NCBI RefSeq assembly: GCF_000280055.1 | Contig: NZ_ALAB01000021.1 | Coordinates: forward strand, 1-64,000 | DNA: 64,000 bases | Direction: 5' to 3' | Source of the DNA: Alishewanella aestuarii B11 | GTDB taxonomy: Bacteria > Pseudomonadota > Gammaproteobacteria > Enterobacterales > Alteromonadaceae | Part shown: piece after piece, positions 54,180-62,839 of the stretch | Position numbering within the stretch: the stretch's first letter is position 1 | Layout of the letters: the number at the start of each line of letters is the position of its first letter | Translations under genes and position numbers: made by a program | The notes under the pieces: model-generated | The model's input: the letters and a program-made list of their open reading frames with translations, nothing else | Databases searched by the model: none | Told to the model about the DNA's origin: nothing

Positions 54180-55025
54180 ATGTCATTTCAAAGTACTGAA
54201 AATTATATTGTCTCCGATGAATTGGCGCTGGCAGTAAATGCGGCTATGACGCTGCAAAAGCCGTTACTGTTAAAGGGCGAGCCGGGTACGGGGAAAACCC
54301 GGCTGGCGGAAGAGCTGGCCCAGAGCCTGGGTGCAGAACTGATCCAGTGGCATATCAAGTCCACAACCAAAGCCCAGCACGGCCTCTACGAGTACGACGC
54401 CGTATCGCGGTTACGTGATAGCCAGCTCGGCAGTGACAAGGTGCATGACATTGCCAACTACATTAAGCCGGGCAAGCTGTGGCAGGCCTTTACGGCACAG
54501 CAGCGGCCGGTGTTGTTAATTGATGAGATTGATAAAGCCGACATTGAATTTCCAAACGATTTATTGCACGAGTTGGATCGGATGAGCTTCTATGTGCATG
54601 AGACCGGGCAGCAGGTCAGTGCCGCGCAGCGGCCTATTGTACTGATCACCTCAAACAACGAAAAAGAGCTGCCCGATGCCTTTTTGCGCCGCTGTTTTTT
54701 TCACTATATCCGCTTTCCGGATGCCGACATTCTGCGCCAGATTGTGGCAGTGCATTTCCCGCAGATCCGCCAGCAGCTGCTTAGTACTGCGCTGGACGTC
54801 TTTTTTGAACTACGCGAGCTACCGGGGCTAAAGAAAAAGCCCTCGACGTCCGAATTACTGGATTGGTTAAAACTGTTACTGGCAGAGCAGATCCCGGCTG
54901 AAGTGTTACAGCAAAAGCAACAGCAGGGCGGCCTGATGCCGATGTTTGGTGCCCTGTTAAAAAACGAGCAGGATGTACAGCTGGTTGAAAAGCTGGCCTT
55001 TTTGGCCAAGCGGCAAGGGCGCTAA
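54180..55025 (+). CDS. MoxR-type AAA+ ATPase
   Basis: The 281-residue protein has Walker A (GEPGTGKTRLAE, about residue 33-44), Walker B (VLLIDEIDKAD, about residue 114) and sensor-1 (LITSNNEKELPDAFLRR). MoxR ATPases act as chaperones with von Willebrand factor A partners, here the gene directly after. The stop abuts the next start (TAAATG). Confidence 0.93.
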   Translation: MSFQSTENYIVSDELALAVNAAMTLQKPLLLKGEPGTGKTRLAEELAQSLGAELIQWHIKSTTKAQHGLYEYDAVSRLRDSQLGSDKVHDIANYIKPGKLWQAFTAQQRPVLLIDEIDKADIEFPNDLLHELDRMSFYVHETGQQVSAAQRPIVLITSNNEKELPDAFLRRCFFHYIRFPDADILRQIVAVHFPQIRQQLLSTALDVFFELRELPGLKKKPSTSELLDWLKLLLAEQIPAEVLQQKQQQGGLMPMFGALLKNEQDVQLVEKLAFLAKRQGR

Positions 55026-56195
55026 ATGCTGGTTGAGTTCTTTTTTACGCTGCGCAAATATGGCCTGAAAAGCAGTATCACTGAGCTGCTGGATTTACTG
55101 CAGGCGTTGCAGCAGCAGGTGATTTTTGCTGATACCGAAGCTTTCTATCAGCTGGCCCGACTGACACTGGTCAAAGATGAAAGCCAGTACGATAAGTTTG
55201 ACCGGGCTTTTGCCGAGTATTTCGAGGGCGTCGCAGCGATAGATCTGGCCAGCCTGATCCCGGATGATTGGTTAATCCCGGATATTATTCGCCAGCTCTC
55301 GGCTGAGGATAAAGCTGCCTTGCAGGGCCTTGGTAGTTTAGAAGAGTTGTTGAAGCAACTACGCGAGCGTTTGGCTGAGCAGCAGAAGCGCCATGCCGGC
55401 GGCAATAAATGGATCGGTACCGGTGGTACCTCGCCTTTTGGGGCTTACGGCTTTAATCCGGAAGGGGTGCGGATTGGTCAGCAAGGCAGTGGCGCGCGGC
55501 GCGCGGTAAAGGTGTGGGATAAACGCGAATTCAAAGATTTAGATAGCCAAAGCGAGTTGAATAACCGCAGTATTAAACTGGCACTGCGTCAGCTAAGACG
55601 CTTTGCCCGCAGCGGTGCAGCGACCGAGCTGGATCTGAACGGCACCATTCAGGCCACCTCTGAGCAGGGTGGTTTTCTGGAGCTGCGTTTTGTACCAGAG
55701 CGGCATAATGCGGTTAAGGTGCTGATGCTGTTTGATGTCGGTGGCTCGATGGATGATTATATTGAGCTGTGTCAGCAAGTCTTTGCTGCCGTGCGCACCG
55801 AGTTTAAACATCTGGAGTTTTTTTATTTTCATAACTGTGTCTACGAAGGTGTCTGGCGCAACAATCAACGCCGGCATAGTGAGCAAGTCAGTGTGCTGGA
55901 TCTGATCCATACCTATGGTAGTGACTACAAACTGATTTTTGTCGGCGATGCGACTATGGGCCCCTATGAAATTGATTACCCGGGCGGCAGCGTCGAACAC
56001 TGGAATCAGGAGCCGGGCCGGCTTTGGTTAGAGCGGCTGCTGGCACAGTATCCAAAAGCGGTCTGGCTGAACCCACAACCTGAGCAGTGGTGGCGGCATT
56101 ATCAGTCAATCAGTATTATTAAAGACATTATGCAGCAGCGGATGCAGCCGTTAACGCTGGAAGGGTTAACCCAGGCCATCAAACTTCTCAGTTAA
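55026..56195 (+). CDS. CoxE-like VWA-domain protein paired with the MoxR ATPase
   Basis: This 389-residue protein has a helical N-terminal half and a C-terminal VWA domain with a MIDAS-like motif in LFDVGGSMDDY near residue 236, where one serine of the usual DxSxS is replaced by glycine, as is common in CoxE-like proteins. MoxR-VWA pairs assist metal-cofactor insertion or protein assembly in known cases. The client here is not evident from neighbours. Confidence 0.9.
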   Translation: MLVEFFFTLRKYGLKSSITELLDLLQALQQQVIFADTEAFYQLARLTLVKDESQYDKFDRAFAEYFEGVAAIDLASLIPDDWLIPDIIRQLSAEDKAALQGLGSLEELLKQLRERLAEQQKRHAGGNKWIGTGGTSPFGAYGFNPEGVRIGQQGSGARRAVKVWDKREFKDLDSQSELNNRSIKLALRQLRRFARSGAATELDLNGTIQATSEQGGFLELRFVPERHNAVKVLMLFDVGGSMDDYIELCQQVFAAVRTEFKHLEFFYFHNCVYEGVWRNNQRRHSEQVSVLDLIHTYGSDYKLIFVGDATMGPYEIDYPGGSVEHWNQEPGRLWLERLLAQYPKAVWLNPQPEQWWRHYQSISIIKDIMQQRMQPLTLEGLTQAIKLLS

Positions 56196-56238
56196 GCGCA
56201 ATGCAAAGATGCTGTAAGGATAAAACGAAGCGAGACAG

Positions 56239-56532
56239 ATGTTGACAGTTGAATTGGCAGTAATTTTGTTAAATGCGGTGTTGTTGCTGCTGGCCTACTT
56301 CTGGTAGTATCCCAGAGTAGCTGGCGCTGATCTGCGTAAAGTGGCGGTATTTGATACCCTGATAACGCTGCTGGCGTTGTTGATTGTCGGTTCCCGCTTC
56401 TGGGGCACGGAGCAAGCTTTTGAACTCTTTGGTTTTAATAGCAATTGGTTCTGGTTTACTCTGGTGACTTATCTGATCCTGGAAATGCCGCTGGCCATCT
56501 GGTATTTCCGCCGCTATGGCCCACCGCGCTAG
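56239..56532 (+). pseudogene. small membrane protein gene split by an in-frame amber codon
   Basis: From the ATG at 56239 the frame encodes 22 hydrophobic residues ending LLAYFW, then TAG (56305-56307), then continues in the same frame for 75 codons (YPRVAGADLRKVAVFD..., with two more hydrophobic segments, ending YFRRYGPPR). Without the TAG it would be a 98-residue three-segment membrane protein. A GTG at 56341 can restart a 63-residue protein. It may be a recent nonsense mutation or natural suppression. I do not recognise the family. Confidence 0.65.
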
Positions 56533-56536
56533 CGGC

Positions 56537-57388
56537 CTATTCCGGTTCGGCTTGTTGTCTGGCGCGACGTAGCGCCGCTTCGTCACTGGCCGCCTGAATT
56601 TCACTGAGGATAGCCTCAAGATCGACAGCACCTTGCTGCTCGTTGTAGCAGCCGGTTAAGGCTTGCCTGGGGTCGAGATTGCCGGCTTCAAATAAGGCCC
56701 AGATTTCATCGGCATAGCGGGTTGCCGCCAACTCCGGCGCAAAGCGGGCATAGTAGGCGGTAATATTGTCGACATCGCGTTTCAGCATCCAGCGCGCATT
56801 ATTATTGGCCGCGGCATCCGCCGCCTGGGGTAAGTCGATAATTACCGGCCCCTCGCTGCCTTGCAGCACATTAAACTCAGACAGATCGCCATGCACCAGG
56901 CCTACTGCCAACATCTGCAGTATGGCTTGCATCATCTGATGATGGTCTTGCCGTGCCTGTTCTGCCGTTAAGCTGATGTCATTTAAGCGTGGGGCGACAT
57001 CGCCTTCGGCATCGACTACCAGTTCCATCAGCAGCACGCCATCATAGCAACCGTAAGGTGTCGGCACCCGGACACCGGCAGCGGCCAATTTAAACAGAGC
57101 ATCGACTTCAGCCGATTGCCAGCTTTCTTCAGCCTGCTCACGGCCAAACCCTGAGCCTTTTTCCATCGCTCTGGCGCGACGCGAGTTTCTGACTTTACGG
57201 CCTTCCTGATATTGGGCTGCTTTTTTAAAGCTGCGCTGGCGCGCGTCTTTGTAGACTTTAGCACAGCAGATCCGCCCGGCGCTTTGCACGACATAGACGG
57301 ACGCCTCTTTGCCACTCATTAAGGCATAATGCACTTCATCAATTAAGCCTTCCTCCAGCAGAGGGTGTAAGCGGACTGGCGTTCTCAT
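56537..57388 (-). CDS. RIO-type serine protein kinase
   Basis: This 283-residue protein is a bacterial RIO-family kinase: ATP-binding lysine in CCAKVYKD near residue 40, a hinge LMELVVD near residue 122, the catalytic HGDLSEFNVL near residue 165 and the metal-binding IIDLPQA near residue 182. RIO kinases are best known in archaeal and eukaryotic ribosome assembly; bacterial substrates are little known. It is monocistronic, converging with the amber-split gene at a four-base gap. Confidence 0.9.
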   Translation of the reverse strand: MRTPVRLHPLLEEGLIDEVHYALMSGKEASVYVVQSAGRICCAKVYKDARQRSFKKAAQYQEGRKVRNSRRARAMEKGSGFGREQAEESWQSAEVDALFKLAAAGVRVPTPYGCYDGVLLMELVVDAEGDVAPRLNDISLTAEQARQDHHQMMQAILQMLAVGLVHGDLSEFNVLQGSEGPVIIDLPQAADAAANNNARWMLKRDVDNITAYYARFAPELAATRYADEIWALFEAGNLDPRQALTGCYNEQQGAVDLEAILSEIQAASDEAALRRARQQAEPE

Positions 57389-57417
57389 AATGTGGCCTTA
57401 ACAGAGTGGAGGGTAGT

Positions 57418-57442
57418 CAGACCGGCAGCGAAGTGCGGTCTG
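57418..57442 (-). terminator. hairpin downstream of the J-domain operon
   Basis: CAGACCG (57418-57424) pairs with CGGTCTG (57436-57442). It lies about 35 bases past the end of the last gene of the J-domain operon, without a T run. Confidence 0.4.
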
Positions 57443-57476
57443 AGCACCATTTGAGTTTTGCGCTTAGAGTTCAAGC

Positions 57477-58373
57477 TTATAGTTCAAGATAGTGCGGCCA
57501 GCCCAGTAGTGGGCTTTGCAGGCCTTGTTTGTGTTCAAACGCATCCAGCTTTTCCGGGCTGGCATCGGTTTGTTGCAATTTTTGATAGTCGCGGCAAAAG
57601 TGTAGGGTACGCAGGAGCGCCGGAATAAAATGCTGGCCCAGATCAGCGCGGATCGCCTCGGCGTTAGCCTTGGGTAAGGCCGATAGCACTGCTTCGGTTT
57701 GTAGGCTAAGGTAGGTATCATTAAACCAGTGCTCAGCCAGGTTGATTTGTCGCAGGCGTTTTTTCAGATCCTGCTTTACTTTGTCGCCACTACAGAGTGC
57801 GCGGTACAGCACGATTTCGGCCAGCACTTCTTCCAGACTAAAGTGTTCAAACTCGTCAAAAACCTGCTGCTGGTAAAAGTGTTGCCGTAACAGTTGCATC
57901 GCCTGATGCCGGTGATGTTCAGTCAGGGCTTGCTGATAAGCTTGCCAACCTGGCCAGTCTTCAGCATCCGGCGGCGAGGAAACTTGCTGTAATAGCTGTT
58001 CATCGACGTCGCCATATAACGAGGTCTTGCCTGGTACTTTCTTGCTGACCAGACTTAACATCGACCAGCCTTTTTGAAAGGGCTTAACCACACCCTCCGG
58101 GCTTAACAGCAGATCTATCGCCTGTCTGGCGTCCCCATCTGACAAGGCCTGCAGGCCCAAACTGGTGATACCAATCACATCGTGTGCGGCCTGTTCTAAC
58201 AGATGCATCTTGTACTTATTGTAGAATTTATCTGCAAACTTCAGGCTCATCAGCACCGCTTTGCTTTTGATCTGTTGCAGCTGTTCGGCACTGAGTTGTT
58301 GCTCAGCGCGTGCTAAGGTCAGGACCTGGCTTAAAAATGGGCCGGCACCCTGCTCACGTACTACTAACTGCAT
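57477..58373 (-). CDS. unknown protein, last gene of a J-domain operon
   Basis: The product (298 residues) is largely alpha-helical and rich in leucine and glutamine; there is no signal peptide or membrane segment and I recognise no family. The middle has an EVLAEIVLYRALCSGD helix followed by a basic region (KVKQDLKKRLRQ). It starts 11 bases after the preceding gene and seems to be part of a four-gene unit beginning with a J-domain protein, which suggests a chaperone client or partner. Confidence 0.78.
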   Translation of the reverse strand: MQLVVREQGAGPFLSQVLTLARAEQQLSAEQLQQIKSKAVLMSLKFADKFYNKYKMHLLEQAAHDVIGITSLGLQALSDGDARQAIDLLLSPEGVVKPFQKGWSMLSLVSKKVPGKTSLYGDVDEQLLQQVSSPPDAEDWPGWQAYQQALTEHHRHQAMQLLRQHFYQQQVFDEFEHFSLEEVLAEIVLYRALCSGDKVKQDLKKRLRQINLAEHWFNDTYLSLQTEAVLSALPKANAEAIRADLGQHFIPALLRTLHFCRDYQKLQQTDASPEKLDAFEHKQGLQSPLLGWPHYLEL

Positions 58374-58384
58374 TGAAAAGTCCT

Positions 58385-59149
58385 TTAATCCAGAAAACTG
58401 AACATATCGTCGACTTCGGCAAACTCATCTTCGACCTTGTTCTTTTCTTTCGCCTGCATCACCAGTTCAGTGGCAAATTTGCTGATGATGGCTTCCCAGC
58501 CCGATTTTTCATCGCGGATCAAGGCTTTGATCGAGGTTTCAACCTTAGGGGTCAGTTGCCGGATCAGCGCCAGTAAACTTTTCGGATCATCATAGCCAAT
58601 ATTGTGCGCATCTTCCGCTAGTTGCCGCTCGGTATAGCTTTCGGCTTCTTCCAGATGTTCCTCATCTTCGTACAGCTTATCTTCCCAGTAGTTTTCATAC
58701 TCAAGAATTTCACCGCGATAGATCTCAATAAAGGGGATCGACAGATAAAACAGACCCGCCGGATCTTCGGCTATGCATTCCAGAATTTCTGCCTGTTTTT
58801 CTTCGTTGTCCTGAGTGCGGATCAGGTAGGTCAAAAAGTCGAAGGTATGCTGCTTCAGTTCTTCGGCATTATTTTTGATTTTCTCTTCCCAATACAGCGG
58901 TTGCTGGCAGACGATGTCGCGGATTTTCTCTGGCGTCATTAACTCGGAAATAATCGAAGGGAACGACAGATCATGCTGGCTGTTAATTTGCGTCAGGGTC
59001 ACGATATCAATTTGTTCAATGACCTCGGACAGCTGCTCATCGCTCATGGTATTGGCAATGATCTCGAAGCGTTCGCTGGCTTGTTTCGGCTCCACCAGCG
59101 CCAGTTGTTTAATTTCATCAGCCGCGATTTTAATCAGCTCAGTACTCAT
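58385..59149 (-). CDS. unknown acidic helical protein in the J-domain operon
   Basis: This 254-residue protein is strongly acidic, helical throughout and without signal or membrane segments. Clusters such as YENYWEDKLYEDEEHLEEAE (about residues 150-169) and a C-terminal DDMFSFLD tail stand out. No family is recognised. It follows the preceding gene by two bases, so the two are almost certainly cotranslated. Confidence 0.78.
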   Translation of the reverse strand: MSTELIKIAADEIKQLALVEPKQASERFEIIANTMSDEQLSEVIEQIDIVTLTQINSQHDLSFPSIISELMTPEKIRDIVCQQPLYWEEKIKNNAEELKQHTFDFLTYLIRTQDNEEKQAEILECIAEDPAGLFYLSIPFIEIYRGEILEYENYWEDKLYEDEEHLEEAESYTERQLAEDAHNIGYDDPKSLLALIRQLTPKVETSIKALIRDEKSGWEAIISKFATELVMQAKEKNKVEDEFAEVDDMFSFLD

Positions 59150-59151
59150 TA

Positions 59152-59709
59152 TTAGCCCTCGTGCTTAAAGCGGATTTCATCGTATTGATCGTCGTAGCCT
59201 TCTTCATCGCTATCCTCATCATCGGCATAGGGATCATCATAATCCGCCATATCCTCATCATTTTCATCGTCTTGATAGTCGTCGGCTTGGTCGGTGTCTC
59301 GCGATTTGGCAGGTAAAGGCTTATCCTGGCTAAGTAAATACAGCGCAGCGCAGGCCTCAATTAAGACGCTTTCTGAGTAGGCCCGAATGGCTTTAACTAA
59401 AGCCAGATCGGCATTATTAAAGGCAACTGAGATTTTAAATTCGTCCCAGGACGGCACCTTGCCGCTGCTGAGCCATTGCTGCCATTTGAGCTTAGCGGCG
59501 CTCGGGAACTGCACCCGGCCAAACAGTGCCATCGGCAGGTATTCCGGTACCGACTCCAGCATTTGGGGATCGGCCAGCAATACGGCTTTCATTTTGTTGG
59601 TAAATTGTTCCAACGCTTTCGGCTGCTCGGGATCGATATAGGAGTCCATATTTTCCCGGGCATCGGTTGTTAGCTGTTTAATTTTCGCCAGATTAAGTTT
59701 GGTCGCCAT
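59152..59709 (-). CDS. unknown protein with a long acidic tail, in the J-domain operon
   Basis: This 185-residue protein has a helical first part (residues 1-130) and a highly acidic tail rich in aspartate, glutamate and tyrosine (about residues 136-178, for example [11 protein letters not shown]). Such tails mimic nucleic acid or bind basic partners. The ATG beginning MATKLNLAK is chosen as it follows the J-domain stop by seven bases; the frame extends 19 codons upstream within that gene. Confidence 0.78.
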   Translation of the reverse strand: MATKLNLAKIKQLTTDARENMDSYIDPEQPKALEQFTNKMKAVLLADPQMLESVPEYLPMALFGRVQFPSAAKLKWQQWLSSGKVPSWDEFKISVAFNNADLALVKAIRAYSESVLIEACAALYLLSQDKPLPAKSRDTDQADDYQDDENDEDMADYDDPYADDEDSDEEGYDDQYDEIRFKHEG

Positions 59710-59716
59710 CTTGGTC

Positions 59717-60001
59717 TCACGCGTAATATTCGTCCCACAGCTCGCGCATTGCCGCGGCCGGATCATTCACAATAACGTTGTTAAAGTCTTTTAAAAAGGC
59801 ACTGCGCTGTTTCGGATCGGACAGCACCTCGTAAGCGGTTTTTACCTGCTGTAGCTGTGTCGCGGCCCGTTGTTGTTCATCTTCCGACAAACCATGCAGT
59901 TTATCCGGATGATATTTATTGGCCAGCCGCCGGTAAGCTTTTTTGATGTCTTCGTCACTGGCATTCGTTTTTACGCCCAGGATCCGAAAATGATTTTGCA
60001 T
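59717..60001 (-). CDS. J-domain protein (DnaJ-like co-chaperone)
   Basis: This 94-residue protein is little more than a J domain: [19 protein letters not shown] with the HPD tripeptide near residue 32-34, a helix with [11 protein letters not shown] and a C-terminal tail ending LWDEYYA. It would stimulate the ATPase of DnaK and direct it to a client. The short length, without zinc finger or client-binding domain, suggests that the three proteins encoded downstream provide specificity. Confidence 0.9.
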   Translation of the reverse strand: MQNHFRILGVKTNASDEDIKKAYRRLANKYHPDKLHGLSEDEQQRAATQLQQVKTAYEVLSDPKQRSAFLKDFNNVIVNDPAAAMRELWDEYYA

Positions 60002-60210
60002 CGCTGTGGTTCCTCAGATCGCTAACGGTTAAGCGCCTTGCGTCGCTAATCTGTCGCGCAGCTATGATAAAGGGCTGATCATAGCAGATTGCACTGCTCA
60101 GCACATAGCAGGAGTTTTTTTAAATCGCCCCCTTGTTTATCGCCGGGCGCACCGTCATCATAAGCAGCATAACTGCAATCTGCTGCAGTTGTTGTCGTTG
60201 GCGGGAAGTG

Positions 60211-60513
60211 ATGCGCTGGTTCAGTGGTTTAGCCATTTTGTTGTACCTGAGTTTATTGTGCACGCCACAAGGCTTTGTGGTGCACGATTTACGTCTGGCA
60301 CCACTGGCCGATCAGCAACTGACAGCTGTTACCGCCAAACCACATAGCCTAAATGAGCGCACTCTGGCTGCGGATGACAATGATGACGTTGTCAGCGGTG
60401 GCGAAAACGTCGCCCCGGCTGTTACCGCACCGCCGGTAGTCACTGCCTTACCTGCTTTTGCTGCTGCCGGCTTTTATCGGTACTTCAGCGCCCGTGGCCC
60501 GCCACAACCCTAA
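60211..60513 (+). CDS. small hypothetical exported or membrane-anchored protein
   Basis: The product (100 residues) has an N-terminal hydrophobic helix (WFSGLAILLYLSLLCT) that could be a signal anchor, then a low-complexity region rich in alanine, valine and proline, ending GPPQP. The ATG is preferred over an upstream in-frame one because it follows GCGGGA. It lies 74 bases before secF, where secD would be expected, but shows no similarity to SecD. No family recognised. Confidence 0.55.
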   Translation: MRWFSGLAILLYLSLLCTPQGFVVHDLRLAPLADQQLTAVTAKPHSLNERTLAADDNDDVVSGGENVAPAVTAPPVVTALPAFAAAGFYRYFSARGPPQP

Positions 60514-60587
60514 TCCCAATCGTTAAGTATCTATATTGGGCGCCCTCTGGGTTTGCCTGTGTTTGGGTTTATGGTAATGGAGCTGTT

Positions 60588-61529
60588 ATGCAGCTATTTC
60601 GTAATGATCTGTCGATCAATTTTATGCGTTGGCGTTGGCTGGCCGTGGTGCTGTCCAGCCTTTTAGTGGTGTTGTCTTTAGTGTTATTACTGACCCGCGG
60701 TTTGAACTGGGGATTGGATTTTACCGGTGGTACTGTGCTGGAGCTTAGTTTCGCGCAGGCGGCCAACCTCGATCTTCTGCGGCAACAGCTGACGCAGGCC
60801 GGCTATGCAGAGGCGGTAGTGCAGTTTTTTGGCAGTACCCATGATGTGTTGGTGCGGTTGCCTTCAGAGGCGGGCGCAGTGCAACAGCAAGTCGGGGAGC
60901 AGGTGTTTCGTGCCTTACAGGCGCAGAGTGAGGTGGCAATGACACTGAGCCGGGTCGAGTTTGTCGGGCCGAGCGTCGGTGAAGAACTAAAACAGGATGG
61001 TGGGCTGGCAGTACTGGTTGCCTTACTGGGGATCCTGGTTTACGTTGGTTTTCGTTTTGAATGGCGTTTATCCTTGGGTGCGGTATTGGCGCTGGCACAT
61101 GATGTGATTTTAACGCTGGGCTTGTTTTCACTGCTGCAAATTGAATTTGATTTAACGGTACTGGCAGCCATTCTGGCGTTAATTGGTTACTCGATTAACG
61201 ATACGATTGTGGTGTTTGACCGGGTACGCGAAATGTTCCGTAAGCTGCGGGATGAAAGCGTATTAGAAACGGTCAATCAGGCCATTACCTCCACCCTAAA
61301 CCGCACCGTGATCACCTCGGCGACCACTATGCTAGTGCTATTTGTACTGTATTTTAAAGGCGGTGCTTTAATCCATGGCTTTGCCACTGCACTGCTGTTT
61401 GGTATTGCTGTGGGAACCTACTCTTCCGTTTATGTTGCCAGCTCGGTGGCAGTGTTACTGGGGCTGAGTCGTGAAGACTTGATGCCACCGAAGCCGGTTG
61501 AAACGGAAGAAGGTGAGCCTTTAGTCTAA
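60588..61529 (+). CDS. secF: protein translocase subunit SecF, without adjacent secD
   Basis: This 313-residue protein has the six-segment SecF design: GLDFTGGTVLE after the first membrane segment, the periplasmic VEFVGPSVGEEL near residue 125, HDVILTLGLFSLLQ, then IGYSINDTIVVFDRVRE near residue 200 and a last segment pair with YSSVYVASSVAVLLG. SecF acts with SecD and SecY to pull exported proteins using the proton gradient. No secD or yajC is seen next to it, so it may be a second, stand-alone copy. Confidence 0.92.
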   Translation: MQLFRNDLSINFMRWRWLAVVLSSLLVVLSLVLLLTRGLNWGLDFTGGTVLELSFAQAANLDLLRQQLTQAGYAEAVVQFFGSTHDVLVRLPSEAGAVQQQVGEQVFRALQAQSEVAMTLSRVEFVGPSVGEELKQDGGLAVLVALLGILVYVGFRFEWRLSLGAVLALAHDVILTLGLFSLLQIEFDLTVLAAILALIGYSINDTIVVFDRVREMFRKLRDESVLETVNQAITSTLNRTVITSATTMLVLFVLYFKGGALIHGFATALLFGIAVGTYSSVYVASSVAVLLGLSREDLMPPKPVETEEGEPLV

Positions 61530-62665
61530 TTAAACCAGCGTGGGTCAATAGCCAGCTTGAAGATTAGCGGTGAGAACTGCTGAAACGCCGCAGCATTATC
61601 CGGACATTTAATATTCTCCGGATAATGCCGCTGCCATGGATCATTGACGAGCGCCACCTGATCACCTACCACGGCAACACCCTCGATCGAGGTATTAGCC
61701 AGCGGCTCATAGGGCGGGCAACTGCTGTTTGGACGGGTAGGCGCGTAAAAGCGCAGTGGAACCACCTTTGCCGGTTGCTGCCGGCTTAAATCTAGCACCC
61801 AGAGCTGATCATCATTGCGTGCCGCGGCCAGCAGATAGCCGGGATGCCCCTCTTTTCTGGCCGGCAGAAAGTCCAGACCATTGATCGGGTGATCTTTGGC
61901 ATCCGGTACCGGCAGCGGCAACTTGAGATCGGCAACCTGAACAAACTCATCGCTGAGCCAGAAATCGTCGCTATAGGGCGTGACAAAGAGCATCGGCGCA
62001 TTGGCCTGATTTTTCTCCAGCGCCAGATACAGGTTACGCTGATTATCAAACGTCAGGCCTTCAATGCCATCATTTGGGAAGTTACCAACCTGAGCTGCTG
62101 CCGGGAACTGTACTGGCCGCACCGCGACGACCTCGGCAAAGCTTAAGGCTTTATCGGTTCGGATTTTTACCAGTAAGGTCGGATAGGCGGTGGAATGGGT
62201 AACGCCGAAGCGCCGGGCGCAATTTGCGGTTAACTGAAATTTGCTGGAGTCTTCGGTGACGCTGATTAGCGTGCTGTCGTCCAGGCGATCCCAGGTCAGG
62301 GATTCCCAGTCCGGGTTGCCGGCTAACAGCCCGGCAAAGCAGCTCTGTTTTAGCGCCGGGTTGACGCTAATGGCGAGCGGGGGCGCGACTAGCTGCCCGG
62401 TTGCCGGATTGATCCTTAGCAGCTTGTTTCTAAGTGCAGGGGTCGCGCTATTATCGCCAATATGCACCAGTTCACCATGGCGGTAGGTTAACCCTGAGCT
62501 TTGTGGGTCGGGTACTGTCTGGCCATTGACATCGGTAAGCCATTGGCCGGCGAGATGCTGTTCGGTTAACCATAGCGCCGGTGTATCTGCGGCGACAGCA
62601 AGACTGCCAGCAAGGTTTAGAGTACAGCCAGCGGCGAAAAGTAAAGATGTAACAGCGCGTTTCAT
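61526..62665 (-). CDS. exported phytase-like / esterase-like protein
   Basis: This 379-residue protein has a signal peptide of about 25 residues and beta-propeller-like repeats with DGIEGLTFDNQRNLYLALE near residue 185, PINGLDFLPARK near residue 235 and NTSIEGVAVVGDQVALVND near residue 320, the pattern of the 'esterase-like activity of phytase' family. Substrate unknown. The stop overlaps the secF stop by four bases on the opposite strand. A 5' extension of 17 codons in the open frame is discarded since the signal peptide starts at MKRAVTS. Confidence 0.82.
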   Translation of the reverse strand: MKRAVTSLLFAAGCTLNLAGSLAVAADTPALWLTEQHLAGQWLTDVNGQTVPDPQSSGLTYRHGELVHIGDNSATPALRNKLLRINPATGQLVAPPLAISVNPALKQSCFAGLLAGNPDWESLTWDRLDDSTLISVTEDSSKFQLTANCARRFGVTHSTAYPTLLVKIRTDKALSFAEVVAVRPVQFPAAAQVGNFPNDGIEGLTFDNQRNLYLALEKNQANAPMLFVTPYSDDFWLSDEFVQVADLKLPLPVPDAKDHPINGLDFLPARKEGHPGYLLAAARNDDQLWVLDLSRQQPAKVVPLRFYAPTRPNSSCPPYEPLANTSIEGVAVVGDQVALVNDPWQRHYPENIKCPDNAAAFQQFSPLIFKLAIDPRWFN

Positions 62666-62743
62666 TAGCGAATAGTCCTGAAATAAAAAGCGTATTCTGC
62701 CAGTGTCGGATGACAATTCAAGTTTTGCTGCGCTACGGGCAAC

Positions 62744-62766
62744 AAAAAACCCGGCGGACCGGGTTG
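62744..62766 (-). terminator. Rho-independent terminator of asnB
   Basis: On the minus strand AACCCGG pairs with CCGGGTT across a short loop and is followed by six T residues. It lies 74 bases downstream of the asnB stop. Confidence 0.88.
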
Positions 62767-62839
62767 AGTTTGTTAGTGCTTGGCTTTCGCTGCGCTATGC
62801 TTTGTCAGCGCTTGGCTGCGTCTACACTTGGCTGTGCGG

